The notes beneath the pieces were generated by a model, which did no database searches, was not told the DNA's origin, and saw nothing but the letters and a program-made list of their open reading frames with translations. A stretch of 64,000 nt of DNA from Caballeronia hypogeia (GTDB taxonomy: Bacteria; Pseudomonadota; Gammaproteobacteria; Burkholderiales; Burkholderiaceae): positions 16,684 through 80,683 of the forward strand of contig NZ_FCOA02000034.1 of NCBI RefSeq assembly GCF_001544875.2. Direction: 5' to 3'. Shown piece by piece: positions 35,524-44,568 of the stretch. The position numbers were made by a program, and so were the translations under genes. The stretch's first letter is position 1; each line of letters opens with the position of its first letter.

Positions 35524-36603
35524 ATGGACACATCCATCGCCACCAGCAAGCTCGTCTATAACGGGCGCTTCACCAGCCAGAAAACCACCGGCGTGCAACG
35601 CGTCGCGCGCGAACTCGTCGCCGCGTTGGTGCAGTTGCCGCAAGGTTCGCATGTCACTCTCGCCGTCCCGCCGCAAACCGGCCTCGATCCCGTGCAGGGC
35701 GTCGAGACCGTCAAGCTCGGCTTCGGCAAAGGCGTGTTCTGGGAGCAGATCGTGTTGCCGCTGTTCGCCGGGCGCTCGCGCATCGTGAACCTTTCCAACT
35801 CGGGCTCGATCTTTCGCGGCAACCAGATCATCTACATGCACGATGCCGCGGTGTTCGACACGCCGTCGCACTTCTCATGGAAGTTCCGCACCTGGTATCA
35901 CATCATGTTCTGGATTCTCGCGCGCACGTCGAGCTGCGTGCTGACGAATTCGAAGTTTTCGCGGGACCGGCTCGCGCATCATGTCGGCGTGCCGGCTGAA
36001 CGCATCGGCGTGGTGCCGCTCGCGGCCGATCATCTGGATCACATCACGCCGGACACCTCGGTCATCGACGATCTGAAGCTCACGAAGAACCGCTACGTGC
36101 TGGCCGTGAGCAGCATGAATCCGACGAAAAACTTCAAACGCCTCGTCGAGGCTTTCATGCGCCTGAACGATCCGTCGATCGATCTCGTGATCGTCGGTAT
36201 GAAGAATGCTTCGATCTTCGGCCGCGCTCATGACCTTTCGAACGCGCCGAACATCAAGCAGGCGGGCTACGTGAGCGACGAAAAACTCAGAGCGCTCTAC
36301 CAGAATGCGGCCTGCTTCCTTTATCCTTCGATCTATGAGGGTTTCGGCATTCCGCCGCTCGAAGCAATGCGCAATGGCTGCCCGACGCTGGTCGGGCGCG
36401 CGGCCGCGTTGCCGGAAACGTGCGGCGATGCATCAATCTACTGCGATCCGTATTCGGTAGAGGATATTTCGAACAAGCTGCGCGAATTGCTCGACTCGCC
36501 GCAACTGAGCGAGGATCTGAAGCGCCGCGGCCTCGCACACGCCGAGCGTTTCCGCTGGACCGAAAGCGCACGCGTGCTCATGCAGTTCATCGACAAGCCG
36601 TGA
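35524..36603 (+). CDS. GT4-family glycosyltransferase
   Basis: 359 residues, GT-B fold of the WbaZ/mannosyltransferase-like type. It starts YNGRFTSQKTTGVQRVARE, has YMHDAAVFDTPSHFSW in the acceptor half, AVSSMNPTKNFKRLVEAF at the start of the donor half, and the E-x7-E motif in YEGFGIPPLEAMRNG. A sugar donor cannot be named, though this subgroup often uses GDP-mannose. An ATG at 35485 would make a longer protein that overlaps the previous gene by 29 bases; 35524 fits the domain start better. Confidence 0.9.
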   Translation: MDTSIATSKLVYNGRFTSQKTTGVQRVARELVAALVQLPQGSHVTLAVPPQTGLDPVQGVETVKLGFGKGVFWEQIVLPLFAGRSRIVNLSNSGSIFRGNQIIYMHDAAVFDTPSHFSWKFRTWYHIMFWILARTSSCVLTNSKFSRDRLAHHVGVPAERIGVVPLAADHLDHITPDTSVIDDLKLTKNRYVLAVSSMNPTKNFKRLVEAFMRLNDPSIDLVIVGMKNASIFGRAHDLSNAPNIKQAGYVSDEKLRALYQNAACFLYPSIYEGFGIPPLEAMRNGCPTLVGRAAALPETCGDASIYCDPYSVEDISNKLRELLDSPQLSEDLKRRGLAHAERFRWTESARVLMQFIDKP

Positions 36604-36631
36604 TGGCGCGCGCGCTGCAAGGAGGTAGCCG

Positions 36632-37825
36632 GTGAAGGTTGGAATCTATTGCGACTCGGGCATCAACGGCGGTCATGAAGAGATGCTCAAGCGCTTCATG
36701 CTCGCGCTCGTCGCGTGCGCGCATATCGAGACGCTGGATATCCTCGTGCCGACGGCCAACGAGCCGCTGTTTCGCTATGTGAATGATCTGACGCGCGCGC
36801 ACCCGAAAGTGAGGACGGTCGGTCTTTCCTACACGGCTGAATCGCTACGCGGTAATCTCTTCGCCCTGCTGCGCATGATCCGCTCGACTGCAGCCAGGCT
36901 GCGCGTGTTGCAACTGGACAAGCTCGTGATTGCGCAAGGCACGATCGCCTCCGGTATCGCGGGGCTCTTCGCCGCGCGTTACGCGCGCACCATCGCGGTG
37001 AGCTACCTGCCTCTCGTCGACGATGCGCCCGTGAACGTCGGCGTGGGTGGAAAGATCAAGTGGCTTGTGAAGCGCGTGCTGTATCGCGTGCCAAACGAGT
37101 ATGTGACGTTGAACGATCATCTGCGCGGCAAGCTGAAGAGGCTCGCTCCGAATGCGCGCGCGATGATCCTCGAGAACTATGTCGACGATCGCTTCAGCCG
37201 CTCGACGCTCACGAAGCAGGCGGCGCGCGCCACGCTCGGCCTGCCCGACGATGGCACGACGATCATCGCGCACGTCGGGCGCCTGAACTTCCAGCAGAAG
37301 CGCCAGGACTTCCTGATGCAAGCCATCGAGCGCCACGCGGGTGCATTTGCGCGAACGCTCGTGCTGATCATCGGCGAAGGACCGGACGATGCGCGTCTGC
37401 GCGACATGATCGAAGCGAGTCCCCCGCTGTCCGCCTGCGTGCGCATGGTCGGTCCGCAGAAGGACGTGCTGCCGTACATCGTCGCAAGCGATACGCTCGT
37501 GCTTCCCTCGGCGTATGAGGGCGTGCCGCTCGTGATGATCGAGGCCGTGCTCGCCGAGAGGCCTATCGTCGTGTCGCGCGTGTCGGGGCTCGACTCCTAT
37601 CTTCCGGACGCACTGCTCTTCCCCGCGCATGATCATGACGCGTTCGTCAGACGCATTTTCGCGGCCCGCGATCTTACTCTCACCTCGCTCACCAGCGAAT
37701 TCAGACGGCGTTTCTCGCGCGAAGCGTTCGATGCGCAGGCGCAGAACGTCGTCTTGCACTCGGGCCCCTCGCGTCATGAAGGCGCTCAGGTCTCACCCAA
37801 ACATTCCGACGTGCTGGCGAAGTAA
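36632..37825 (+). CDS. GT4-family glycosyltransferase
   Basis: 397 residues, GT-B fold. It begins VGIYCDSGINGGHEEML and has the donor-half segments IIAHVGRLNFQQKRQDF, LIIGEGPDDARL and the E-x7-E motif in AYEGVPLVMIEAVLAE. The start is GTG at 36632, set by a near-perfect AAGGAGG at 36618-36624, the strongest ribosome site in the locus. It is the third of three adjacent GT4 genes; together with the GT2 this suggests a repeat unit of at least five sugars if a priming sugar is added elsewhere (inference). Confidence 0.9.
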   Translation: MKVGIYCDSGINGGHEEMLKRFMLALVACAHIETLDILVPTANEPLFRYVNDLTRAHPKVRTVGLSYTAESLRGNLFALLRMIRSTAARLRVLQLDKLVIAQGTIASGIAGLFAARYARTIAVSYLPLVDDAPVNVGVGGKIKWLVKRVLYRVPNEYVTLNDHLRGKLKRLAPNARAMILENYVDDRFSRSTLTKQAARATLGLPDDGTTIIAHVGRLNFQQKRQDFLMQAIERHAGAFARTLVLIIGEGPDDARLRDMIEASPPLSACVRMVGPQKDVLPYIVASDTLVLPSAYEGVPLVMIEAVLAERPIVVSRVSGLDSYLPDALLFPAHDHDAFVRRIFAARDLTLTSLTSEFRRRFSREAFDAQAQNVVLHSGPSRHEGAQVSPKHSDVLAK

Positions 37826-37855
37826 CGGCGCGCACATTCCCAGGGACGAACGTCG

Positions 37856-38953
37856 ATGCGAACTTTGCCAGTCGCGGTATCCGTCTTTGGCGCGCTTCTC
37901 TGCGCATCCGTGCTGATCTATGCGCGCAGCGGCTCGCCCGATGCCTACCACACCAGCCGTTCGGCCCCGCCCAATGCCCAGGCTACCGTCGGCGCCACGC
38001 CGAAAATCGCCTGCGGCAAGGGCTCGACCGGCGTGTTCTACGGAATCGCCGGCCATCTGGAGCATCGCGGCGCGTATCGCATGGTCCCCTACGACTTGCA
38101 GATTTCACAGCTTCGCGATCTCGGTGTCACGATGTACGCGCAAGATGTGTCCAGCGAGGGCAGCGCGCAGATGGTCGCGGACTTCGCGCGCGCCGCGGCG
38201 AAGCAATGCATCGGCGTGCTCGCGCTCGTCACGCCCTTCGAACCGGAGAAGCGCCGCGACGAACAGGAAACGTTCGAACGCGGTTATGCGCTAGGGAAGA
38301 CCGCCGGAAGCGTACTCAAGGGTCTGGTTACGTACTATCAGGTTGGCAACGAATACGACAACTGGACGATCAAGGGCTCCGACCGCAGCGGCGAGCACCC
38401 GTCGGATTACGACAACGAGAAGTTCATGAAGGCTCGCGGTTCGATTCTCGGCCTCATCAAGGGCATACGCGAAGCGAACCCGGACGCGAAGATCCTGCTC
38501 ACGTCCTTCAGCTGGCTGCACTACGGTTTCACGGACATGCTGTATGCGGGCACGCAGCCCGACGGTTCGAGCGGTCATCCCATCCCGCAGTGGGACATCA
38601 CCGCGTGGCACTGGTATTCGAACATGGGCTCGATCACCGCCGCGGGCAGCAACAAGGTCAATGTCCTCGAACGGCTGCGCGACAGTTACGGCAAGCCCAT
38701 CTGGATCACGGAATACGGCGTGCGGCCTAACCACGCGGACCCGGGCGGGTATCTCACGGGCAAGGACGCCTTGAAGGGATTCGTCTCGCTGGCGAAGACC
38801 TACAACATCCAGAACGTGACGTTGTACGAGCTTTATGACGACCAACGCTATGGCGGCGACGGCAACTATGGCGTGATTCAGGACGACGGCAAAACGCGCA
38901 AGGGGCGCTTCGATACGGTGCGCGATTTCATCAAGGCGAATCCCATGCCGTGA
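37856..38953 (+). CDS. Secreted glycoside hydrolase, clan GH-A type
   Basis: 365 residues. A signal peptide or N-terminal anchor covers about residues 1-25. The rest looks like a TIM-barrel of the GH-A clan: the acid/base is probably Glu166 in YYQVGNEYDNW and the nucleophile Glu286 in PIWITEYGVRPN. TAWHWYSN matches a barrel strand. The exact GH family is unclear (GH39/GH128-like). In exopolysaccharide loci such enzymes trim or release the polymer in the periplasm or outside. AGGGA precedes the ATG; it is 30 bases after the GT4 genes. Confidence 0.8.
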   Translation: MRTLPVAVSVFGALLCASVLIYARSGSPDAYHTSRSAPPNAQATVGATPKIACGKGSTGVFYGIAGHLEHRGAYRMVPYDLQISQLRDLGVTMYAQDVSSEGSAQMVADFARAAAKQCIGVLALVTPFEPEKRRDEQETFERGYALGKTAGSVLKGLVTYYQVGNEYDNWTIKGSDRSGEHPSDYDNEKFMKARGSILGLIKGIREANPDAKILLTSFSWLHYGFTDMLYAGTQPDGSSGHPIPQWDITAWHWYSNMGSITAAGSNKVNVLERLRDSYGKPIWITEYGVRPNHADPGGYLTGKDALKGFVSLAKTYNIQNVTLYELYDDQRYGGDGNYGVIQDDGKTRKGRFDTVRDFIKANPMP

Positions 38954-39497
38954 GCAAGGCGTGCGATTCTCTGCGGTGTGTTCTGCGATCGTCGCGATGA
39001 AGACGGTTGCCTAGTGTTACAAATGAAACATCTGCGAAACCGGCAATTATCGCGCGATTCGGTTAAATCGCAAGTGCCGTGCCCGACTTATCGACGCATA
39101 TAACGTTCGCTACTTAACAGACGCGACCGGTTGACGACAGGAAGATAGCTTTGACGCTATTTTCTCCAGTCGTATCGTGTCGTTTTAATGCCAGGCGATT
39201 CACATCGGGGTTCGCATGGTCATCATCATCCGAATCCTGAGGCGCGGCGACGAGGCACGGAGTGTGCTTCAGCGAAGCATCGCACTCCGACGAGCCGACA
39301 TCTCTCGTCACGCAGATCCGAAGCGCGACGCGCTTCACCCGCTTTCAGAGCCTCTCGCGCCTAAGTCTGGAATTTTTCCAACGGCCATGCGCCGGACCAA
39401 CGACTCGCAAGACGAACCGCGGACATAGCCGCGCGGGCTAGCTGCTTTTTGTAGCCCTGAAACCAATGCTCAACTTATCGAACTGAGGACGGCGCCA
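38954..39497. other. Non-coding gap of 544 bases before the Wzc gene
   Basis: No supported gene. AT-richer stretches occur at 39000-39200. An inverted repeat GGGCTA (39435-39440) / TAGCCC (39452-39457) lies about 40 bases before the TTG start of the next gene. An independent promoter for the Wzc-Wzy part of the locus is likely, but no consensus was seen. Confidence 0.45.
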
Positions 39498-41849
39498 TTG
39501 AACACCCTCTATGTCAACTCCGGATCTTCGCGCCCAGGCAAGGACGACGGTGAATTCACCGCGAGCGACATGCTCAAGCTCTTGCGCGATCATCTCGGCA
39601 TACTCTTCCTGTTCATCGGGGTGGCGGCCGCGCTTGCGGCCTCCTATGCATTCCTTGCCAAGCCCATCTATTCATCGGATGTGGTGGTGCGCGTGGATCC
39701 ACCCGATCCCAACGCACTCGGCATTGCGCCGCAGAATCAGCAGCAGATGCAGCAGATGTCGCAAACGGTGAATCAGATTGCACCCGCTGAAATTTCTGTG
39801 ATGCAAAGCCGTTCCGTGCTCGAACCCGTCGTGAAGCAGTTTCATTTCGACGTGAGAGTCAAGCCGAAGACATTCCCCGTGCTCGGGCAGATCGCCGAGC
39901 TTTTCGCAAAGAAGGGGCATCTCGCACCGGCGTGGCTCGGCCTCGATTCATACGGCTGGGGTGGGGAGCAACTGCAGATCGGCCGGCTCGACGTGCCGCC
40001 CGGACTCGAAGATCAGAAGCTCGATTTCGTTCTGCTCGACAACAACCAGTACGAGCTGCGCGACCCCGACGGCGACACGCTGCTGCGCGGCACGATCGGT
40101 CGCCCGGCAACCGCCAACGGTGTGTCGATTCTCGTCAACCATGTCGTCGGGCGGCCGGGCATGCACTTCGATGTCACGCGCCTGAATACGCTCGACGCGA
40201 TCGCGCTCATGAAGAAGACGATGAAGGTGGCCGAGTCCGCGAAAGACACGGGCGTCGTGCAGATCAGCTTCAACGCCGACGATCCCGCGCTCACCGCCGA
40301 CGTCGCCAACGCGCTCGGCCAGGCCTATCTGACCGCAGCGGTGCAGGCCCGTCAGGCGAACGACACCAAGACGCTCGAATTCATCCGCGGAGAGCTGCCG
40401 CGCCTCGAATCCGACCTGAAGAAAGCCGAAGGCAACCTGAGCGCGTTCCGCGCGAAGTCGCAGTCGGTGCAGCCGATCAACGAGGCGCAGGCTTATCTGC
40501 AAGGCAGCATCGTGTCGATGCAGCAGCTCGCGACGCTGAAACTGCAACGCACGCAGGCTTTGCAAAAGTTCACGCCGAGCAGCCCGCAGGTGCAGAACCT
40601 GAATCAGCAGATCGCTGAACTGGAGTCGTCGAACAAGCAGATTCAGTCGCGCTTCGACAGCATGCCGGCTTCCGAGCGCCAGAACGCGGAGCTTACGCGT
40701 GATGCGCGCGTCGCCGAGACGATCTACATGGGCATGGTCAACAAGGCCGAGGAGCTCTCGGTGCGTCGCGCGAGCACGAGCGGCGGCGCGCATATCGTCG
40801 ATAACGCGCTGCGTCCGTATCGTCCGGTCAAGCCGAACAAGTCGCTCGTGATCGCGGCGGGTACGGGACTGGGCTTCTTCCTCGGAACGTTCTTTATCTT
40901 CCTGCGCCGTCACGCGATGATCGGCGTGACCGATCCGATGTTCGTCGAACGCCGTCTGTCGGTGCCGGTGCTGGGCGAAGTGCTGTACAGCCGGCAGCAG
41001 GCAATGCTCGATCACGAGATCGCGGTGTCGCCGGTGGAACATGCGCCGCTTGCATACTCCGGGGCGCAGAACGGCAGCGCGCCAAAGGCCTTGCCTCATG
41101 TGGAGCTGCCCGAGCACGATGCGTTCGCGATGCCGCACGTGGCCGAGACCCATCGCGACGCCCGGGTGCTCGCGACGCGCTATCCGCACGATCCGGCCGT
41201 CGAAGCGCTGCGTGCGGTGCGCACGGAGCTGTATCGCGATCTCGCGAATGCACCGAACAACATCGTGATGCTGACCGGCCCGATTCCGTCTGCGGGCAAG
41301 AGCTTCGTGGCGGCCAACCTGTCGGTGCTGCTCGCGGAAATCGGCCTGCGCGTGCTGCTGATCGATGCGGACATGCGGCGCGGCCATATCGCCTCGTTCT
41401 TCAAGCAGTCGAATCCCGGCGGCCTCTCGGAAGTGCTCAAGGGCGAGATGGCGCTGGGCGATGCGATCCGCTATGTCGGCGTGCCGGGCCTGTCGTTTAT
41501 GTCCTGCGGCGGCTATCCGGAGAATCCTTCGGAGCTGCTGATGATGCCGGGCTTCCGCAACATGCTCGCGCGCATGAGCGATCAGTTCGATCTGGTGATC
41601 GTCGATACGCCGCCGTTCCTCGTCGTGACCGATGCGGCGATCGTCGCGAGCGATGCCGGCTCGACCGTGCTCGTGCTGCGCTCGGGCATCCAGAGCGAGG
41701 AAGAGATCGAGGAAACCGTGAAGAAGGTGCAGCGCTCCGGCGGCAGACTGGTCGGCTCGGTCTTCAACGCGATTCCGCGTCGTCCGAGCAATCGGCGCAG
41801 CTATGGTTACGCGGCGGCTTATACGAGCACGTTCAAACCGGTAAACTGA
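39498..41849 (+). CDS. Wzc-type polysaccharide co-polymerase and tyrosine autokinase
   Basis: 783 residues. A Wzz domain has membrane helices at about 33-53 and 445-470 flanking a long coiled-coil periplasmic part with a PYRPVKPNKS motif before the second helix. The cytoplasmic BY-kinase has a Walker A at about 593 (GPIPSAGKSF), a Walker A' (LLIDADMRRG) and a Walker B (LVIVDTPPF). A C-terminal tyrosine cluster (SYGYAAAYTS) is the expected autophosphorylation site. It controls chain length and export. The start is TTG at 39498, with GAGGA upstream. The partner tyrosine phosphatase is not in the window. Confidence 0.92.
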   Translation: MNTLYVNSGSSRPGKDDGEFTASDMLKLLRDHLGILFLFIGVAAALAASYAFLAKPIYSSDVVVRVDPPDPNALGIAPQNQQQMQQMSQTVNQIAPAEISVMQSRSVLEPVVKQFHFDVRVKPKTFPVLGQIAELFAKKGHLAPAWLGLDSYGWGGEQLQIGRLDVPPGLEDQKLDFVLLDNNQYELRDPDGDTLLRGTIGRPATANGVSILVNHVVGRPGMHFDVTRLNTLDAIALMKKTMKVAESAKDTGVVQISFNADDPALTADVANALGQAYLTAAVQARQANDTKTLEFIRGELPRLESDLKKAEGNLSAFRAKSQSVQPINEAQAYLQGSIVSMQQLATLKLQRTQALQKFTPSSPQVQNLNQQIAELESSNKQIQSRFDSMPASERQNAELTRDARVAETIYMGMVNKAEELSVRRASTSGGAHIVDNALRPYRPVKPNKSLVIAAGTGLGFFLGTFFIFLRRHAMIGVTDPMFVERRLSVPVLGEVLYSRQQAMLDHEIAVSPVEHAPLAYSGAQNGSAPKALPHVELPEHDAFAMPHVAETHRDARVLATRYPHDPAVEALRAVRTELYRDLANAPNNIVMLTGPIPSAGKSFVAANLSVLLAEIGLRVLLIDADMRRGHIASFFKQSNPGGLSEVLKGEMALGDAIRYVGVPGLSFMSCGGYPENPSELLMMPGFRNMLARMSDQFDLVIVDTPPFLVVTDAAIVASDAGSTVLVLRSGIQSEEEIEETVKKVQRSGGRLVGSVFNAIPRRPSNRRSYGYAAAYTSTFKPVN

Positions 41850-41890
41850 TAACGATGCGCGTAACGAAGCGCGCATTGCATGACAGCATT

Positions 41891-41915
41891 GCGCCGCGTG
41901 CCCGTCACGCGGCGC
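41891..41915. repeat. Strong hairpin after the Wzc gene
   Basis: Perfect 10-base arms GCGCCGCGTG (41891-41900) and CACGCGGCGC (41906-41915) with a 5-base loop, 41 bases after the stop. There is no T-run downstream, so it may be a pause or mRNA-stability element rather than a terminator. Confidence 0.65.
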
Positions 41916-42146
41916 TTCACGCTGGATCGCAGGTGTCTGTCGACATGAGCCCATCCGTAGCGGGAATTTCCCGCGCGATCGGGAAGTCGAATGGTTTCGG
42001 AGCAAGCCATCCTCTGGAACGTGATCGTCGCGCGCAGCGCATGCCGGCGATCAGAACGTTTGTTCATACGTCTTCGTCCGCAAGGGTGGGTCTCGGGGGT
42101 TTCGACGCGTTGCGCGTCGCCAGCCGGTTCGAACAAAGAGACGCCC

Positions 42147-42539
42147 ATGAACGGACGCTTTCTCCGCAGGCATCGGCTCGTGCAATGTCCGCGTTGCAGG
42201 CGGCCAGTGAGCGCGAACATGACCGTATGTCCGCATTGCGATTACCATCGCGCGCAGAAGCGGTCGTACGTGCCGCGCCTGTCGGCGCCAGCGCAAGCAG
42301 CCGCCGGCCGTCTGATCGCACGGGGATCACACGCCGTGCGCAAGCGGGCGGTGCTGGTTCTCGTGCTCGCCCTGCTCGCGATCAGCGGATATCTGTGGCT
42401 CGGCGAGTCGGGACTCGATGCGCGAATCCGGTCGCTGAGTTCGCATCATTGGCTCGGCGTCGTGGACGAGCCTCCGAACGACGATGCCGCAGCCGAAGCG
42501 GCGCGTGCAAAGCGCACCCGTGACACGGCGGCGTTATGA
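42147..42539 (+). CDS. Zinc-ribbon single-pass membrane protein
   Basis: 130 residues. Four cysteines (14, 17, 28 and 31, in CPRCRR and CPHCDYH) form a zinc ribbon at the cytoplasmic side; a basic linker precedes one membrane helix at about 67-86 (VLVLVLALLAISGYLWL). The C-terminus is acidic then Ala/Arg-rich. No family is recognised. It lies between the Wzc and Wzy-like genes, so it may be an accessory of the export machine (inference). AAAGAGA precedes the ATG at 42147, favouring it over the longer frame. Confidence 0.68.
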   Translation: MNGRFLRRHRLVQCPRCRRPVSANMTVCPHCDYHRAQKRSYVPRLSAPAQAAAGRLIARGSHAVRKRAVLVLVLALLAISGYLWLGESGLDARIRSLSSHHWLGVVDEPPNDDAAAEAARAKRTRDTAAL

Positions 42540-42559
42540 GCGAAAGCTGCAGTCAGACG

Positions 42560-42578
42560 ATTCACGCCGTGCGTGAAT
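42560..42578. repeat. Inverted repeat before the polymerase gene
   Basis: Arms ATTCACG (42560-42566) and CGTGAAT (42572-42578) with a 5-base spacer, 122 bases before the polymerase start. A candidate operator or hairpin, no T-run. Confidence 0.5.
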
Positions 42579-42699
42579 GTACATACCCTCGACGCGGATA
42601 CCCGATGATCGAGCCGGCAGGCGTCTTGCTTGCTCTCGCTTCGGCCGCTCACGATAACGAGAGAAAGCCCGGCCCGAACCGGACACACCCTACCCTTCG

Positions 42700-44115
42700 A
42701 TGATGAAAGAAAAAGCGGCGCTGACCGACCTCTATTACAGAATCTGGGCCTTCGCGATGCCGGTGACGTCGTTCGTCGTCATTCCGTCGATCCAGGGCAC
42801 GACGATCGGCTATCTGATGTGCTTCCTCTCCGTGCCGCTCGTGCTGCTGTATGGCGGCCGCGCGCGCAAGAGCTGGATGCACTTCGTCGGAGCCGCGATC
42901 ATCGTCTGGCTGCTGATGTTCTGCACCGCGCAGGTCGCCGACGTCATGGCGCCTTTCGATCCCGACTTCAGCAAGATCGTGCTGGTCGACGAGACCGATC
43001 CCTTCACGTTCATCCTGCGCAAGAGCCTGTTTACGCAGTCGATCTACGTCGCGGCGGTAGTGCTCTACGCGGCTTACGTCTACCACTACTACAAGCCGAC
43101 GTGGGACCAGTGGCTGCTCGCGGCCGTCACGATCTTCGCGATCTACGGCATGTTCGAAGTGGCGTACTACGTCGCGACCGGCAAGCCGGGCGACTTCATC
43201 TCGAACCGCTCGTTCGGCGATCAGTTCGGCAAGGGCATCGTGCGCTCGGACGGCACGGTGAACGGCAGCTCTTTCCAGCAGATCGACATCAAGGGCTTCC
43301 CTATCCAGCGTCTCAAGGCGCTCACCGGCGAGCCATCGATGTACGCGATGTCGATCTTCCCCTTCTGGGTCTACTTCAACGCGACTTCGCGCTTGCGCTG
43401 GCCGGTGTGGGTCATCGGCGCGTCGCTGCTGATGAGCACGTCGTCCACGGTGCTGATCGGCTATGCGGTGTACTGGATCATCCGCGTGCGCAAGCTGGGC
43501 GTGAATCCGGTCAAGGCGCTCGTCACCTTGTTCGTGCTGTGCGTGGTCGCGTATCTCGCGCAGGACTATATCGCCGATCTGTTCAAGCAGATGGTGACGG
43601 ACAAGGTCGAGCAGAAGACCGAGTCGGGCTCGGACCGTATCGGCCTGTTCCTCAACTCCATGCGCCTGTGGTTCCATGCGGCGCCGCTCAATCAGTTGTT
43701 CGGCATCGGCTTCGGCTACGTGCGCTCGACCGATCTGTTCTCCACGTTGCTCGTGAATACCGGGATCATCGGCACGGTGTTCATCAGCGCGCTGATGCTC
43801 TATCCGGCGTTCAAGCTCGACTGGGACCCGCGCGGCATGGCGCTGCGTCAATGCTGCGCCGCCACCTGGACGATGATGATGGTCTCGGTGCCCGAGTTCG
43901 CGTATCTCGCGCCGTGGACGCTGGTCGCGATGGCCTACGTGCGCGTGCGTGCGCTCAAGCTCGCGCGGATGCAGGTCGGCGACAAGGCCGCAGCCAGCGC
44001 GATGGAGGATTCGCAGGTGGGCGCGAATATCGGCACGGCCATCGGCAAGCATGTGCGGCCGGAGCTCGGTCCGCGCATCGGCTCGCGCTTCGGGCCGCGC
44101 GGACGGCATCTCTGA
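42700..44115 (+). CDS. Wzy-like polysaccharide polymerase
   Basis: 471 residues, about ten to twelve membrane helices with one larger periplasmic loop (about 150-215), as in O-antigen/exopolysaccharide polymerases. The C-terminal 60 residues are cytoplasmic and Arg/Gly-rich. Wzy sequences vary greatly, so the assignment rests on topology and on the position next to Wzc and Wzx. The GSDRIGLFLNSMRLW..APLNQLFGIGFG segment resembles the ligase/polymerase superfamily loop. It should join repeat units at the periplasmic face. It is the last recognisable gene of the locus. Confidence 0.82.
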   Translation: MMKEKAALTDLYYRIWAFAMPVTSFVVIPSIQGTTIGYLMCFLSVPLVLLYGGRARKSWMHFVGAAIIVWLLMFCTAQVADVMAPFDPDFSKIVLVDETDPFTFILRKSLFTQSIYVAAVVLYAAYVYHYYKPTWDQWLLAAVTIFAIYGMFEVAYYVATGKPGDFISNRSFGDQFGKGIVRSDGTVNGSSFQQIDIKGFPIQRLKALTGEPSMYAMSIFPFWVYFNATSRLRWPVWVIGASLLMSTSSTVLIGYAVYWIIRVRKLGVNPVKALVTLFVLCVVAYLAQDYIADLFKQMVTDKVEQKTESGSDRIGLFLNSMRLWFHAAPLNQLFGIGFGYVRSTDLFSTLLVNTGIIGTVFISALMLYPAFKLDWDPRGMALRQCCAATWTMMMVSVPEFAYLAPWTLVAMAYVRVRALKLARMQVGDKAAASAMEDSQVGANIGTAIGKHVRPELGPRIGSRFGPRGRHL

Positions 44116-44215
44116 GGACATGACGCGTAGAACGTCGCCGCCCGCTTCTGCCGTTCTACAATGCTGGTTTCGACCACCGGCCGCGCATCGATGGCCGGGC
44201 AACCAGGGAGCAACC

Positions 44216-44557
44216 ATGTCGATTGTCACGACCGATTCCGGTCTCAAGTACGAAGACGTCACCGTCGGTGAAGGCGCCGAAGCCGTCGCGGGCAAAACCG
44301 TCAGCGTGCACTACACGGGCTGGCTCACGGATGGCCAGAAATTCGATTCGAGCAAGGACCGCAACGATCCGTTCGCCTTCGTGCTGGGCGGCGGCATGGT
44401 CATCAAGGGCTGGGATGAAGGCGTGCAGGGCATGAAGGTCGGCGGCGTGCGCCGTCTGACCATTCCGCCGCAACTCGGCTATGGCGCGCGCGGCGCGGGC
44501 GGCGTGATTCCGCCGAACGCGACGCTCGTGTTCGAAGTGGAACTGCTCGACGTCTGA
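44216..44557 (+). CDS. FKBP-type peptidyl-prolyl isomerase
   Basis: 113 residues, one FKBP domain without signal peptide, so cytoplasmic. Family residues are visible in VHYTGWLTDGQKFDSS, GGGMVIKGWDEGVQGM and the C-terminal GYGARGAGGVIPPNATLVFEVEL. It speeds proline cis-trans isomerisation and protein folding. AGGGAG precedes the ATG at 44216. It is separated by 100 bases from the polymerase gene and followed after 11 bases by an AraC regulator, so its link with the exopolysaccharide locus is only positional. Confidence 0.95.
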   Translation: MSIVTTDSGLKYEDVTVGEGAEAVAGKTVSVHYTGWLTDGQKFDSSKDRNDPFAFVLGGGMVIKGWDEGVQGMKVGGVRRLTIPPQLGYGARGAGGVIPPNATLVFEVELLDV

Positions 44558-44568
44558 GCACAATCTGC

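Noticed and set aside
38954..39497. Possible RpoN or JUMPstart/ops element before the Wzc gene
   Set aside because: Neither GG-N10-GC with the expected flanks nor GGCGGTAGC-like ops could be found.
39948..42005. 685-residue minus-strand frame opposite the Wzc-like gene
   Set aside because: His/Arg-rich, no recognisable domain; antisense shadow of a well-supported gene.
42115..42140. tRNA-like GGTTCGAA segment
   Set aside because: No acceptor stem, D arm or anticodon arm can be built around it.
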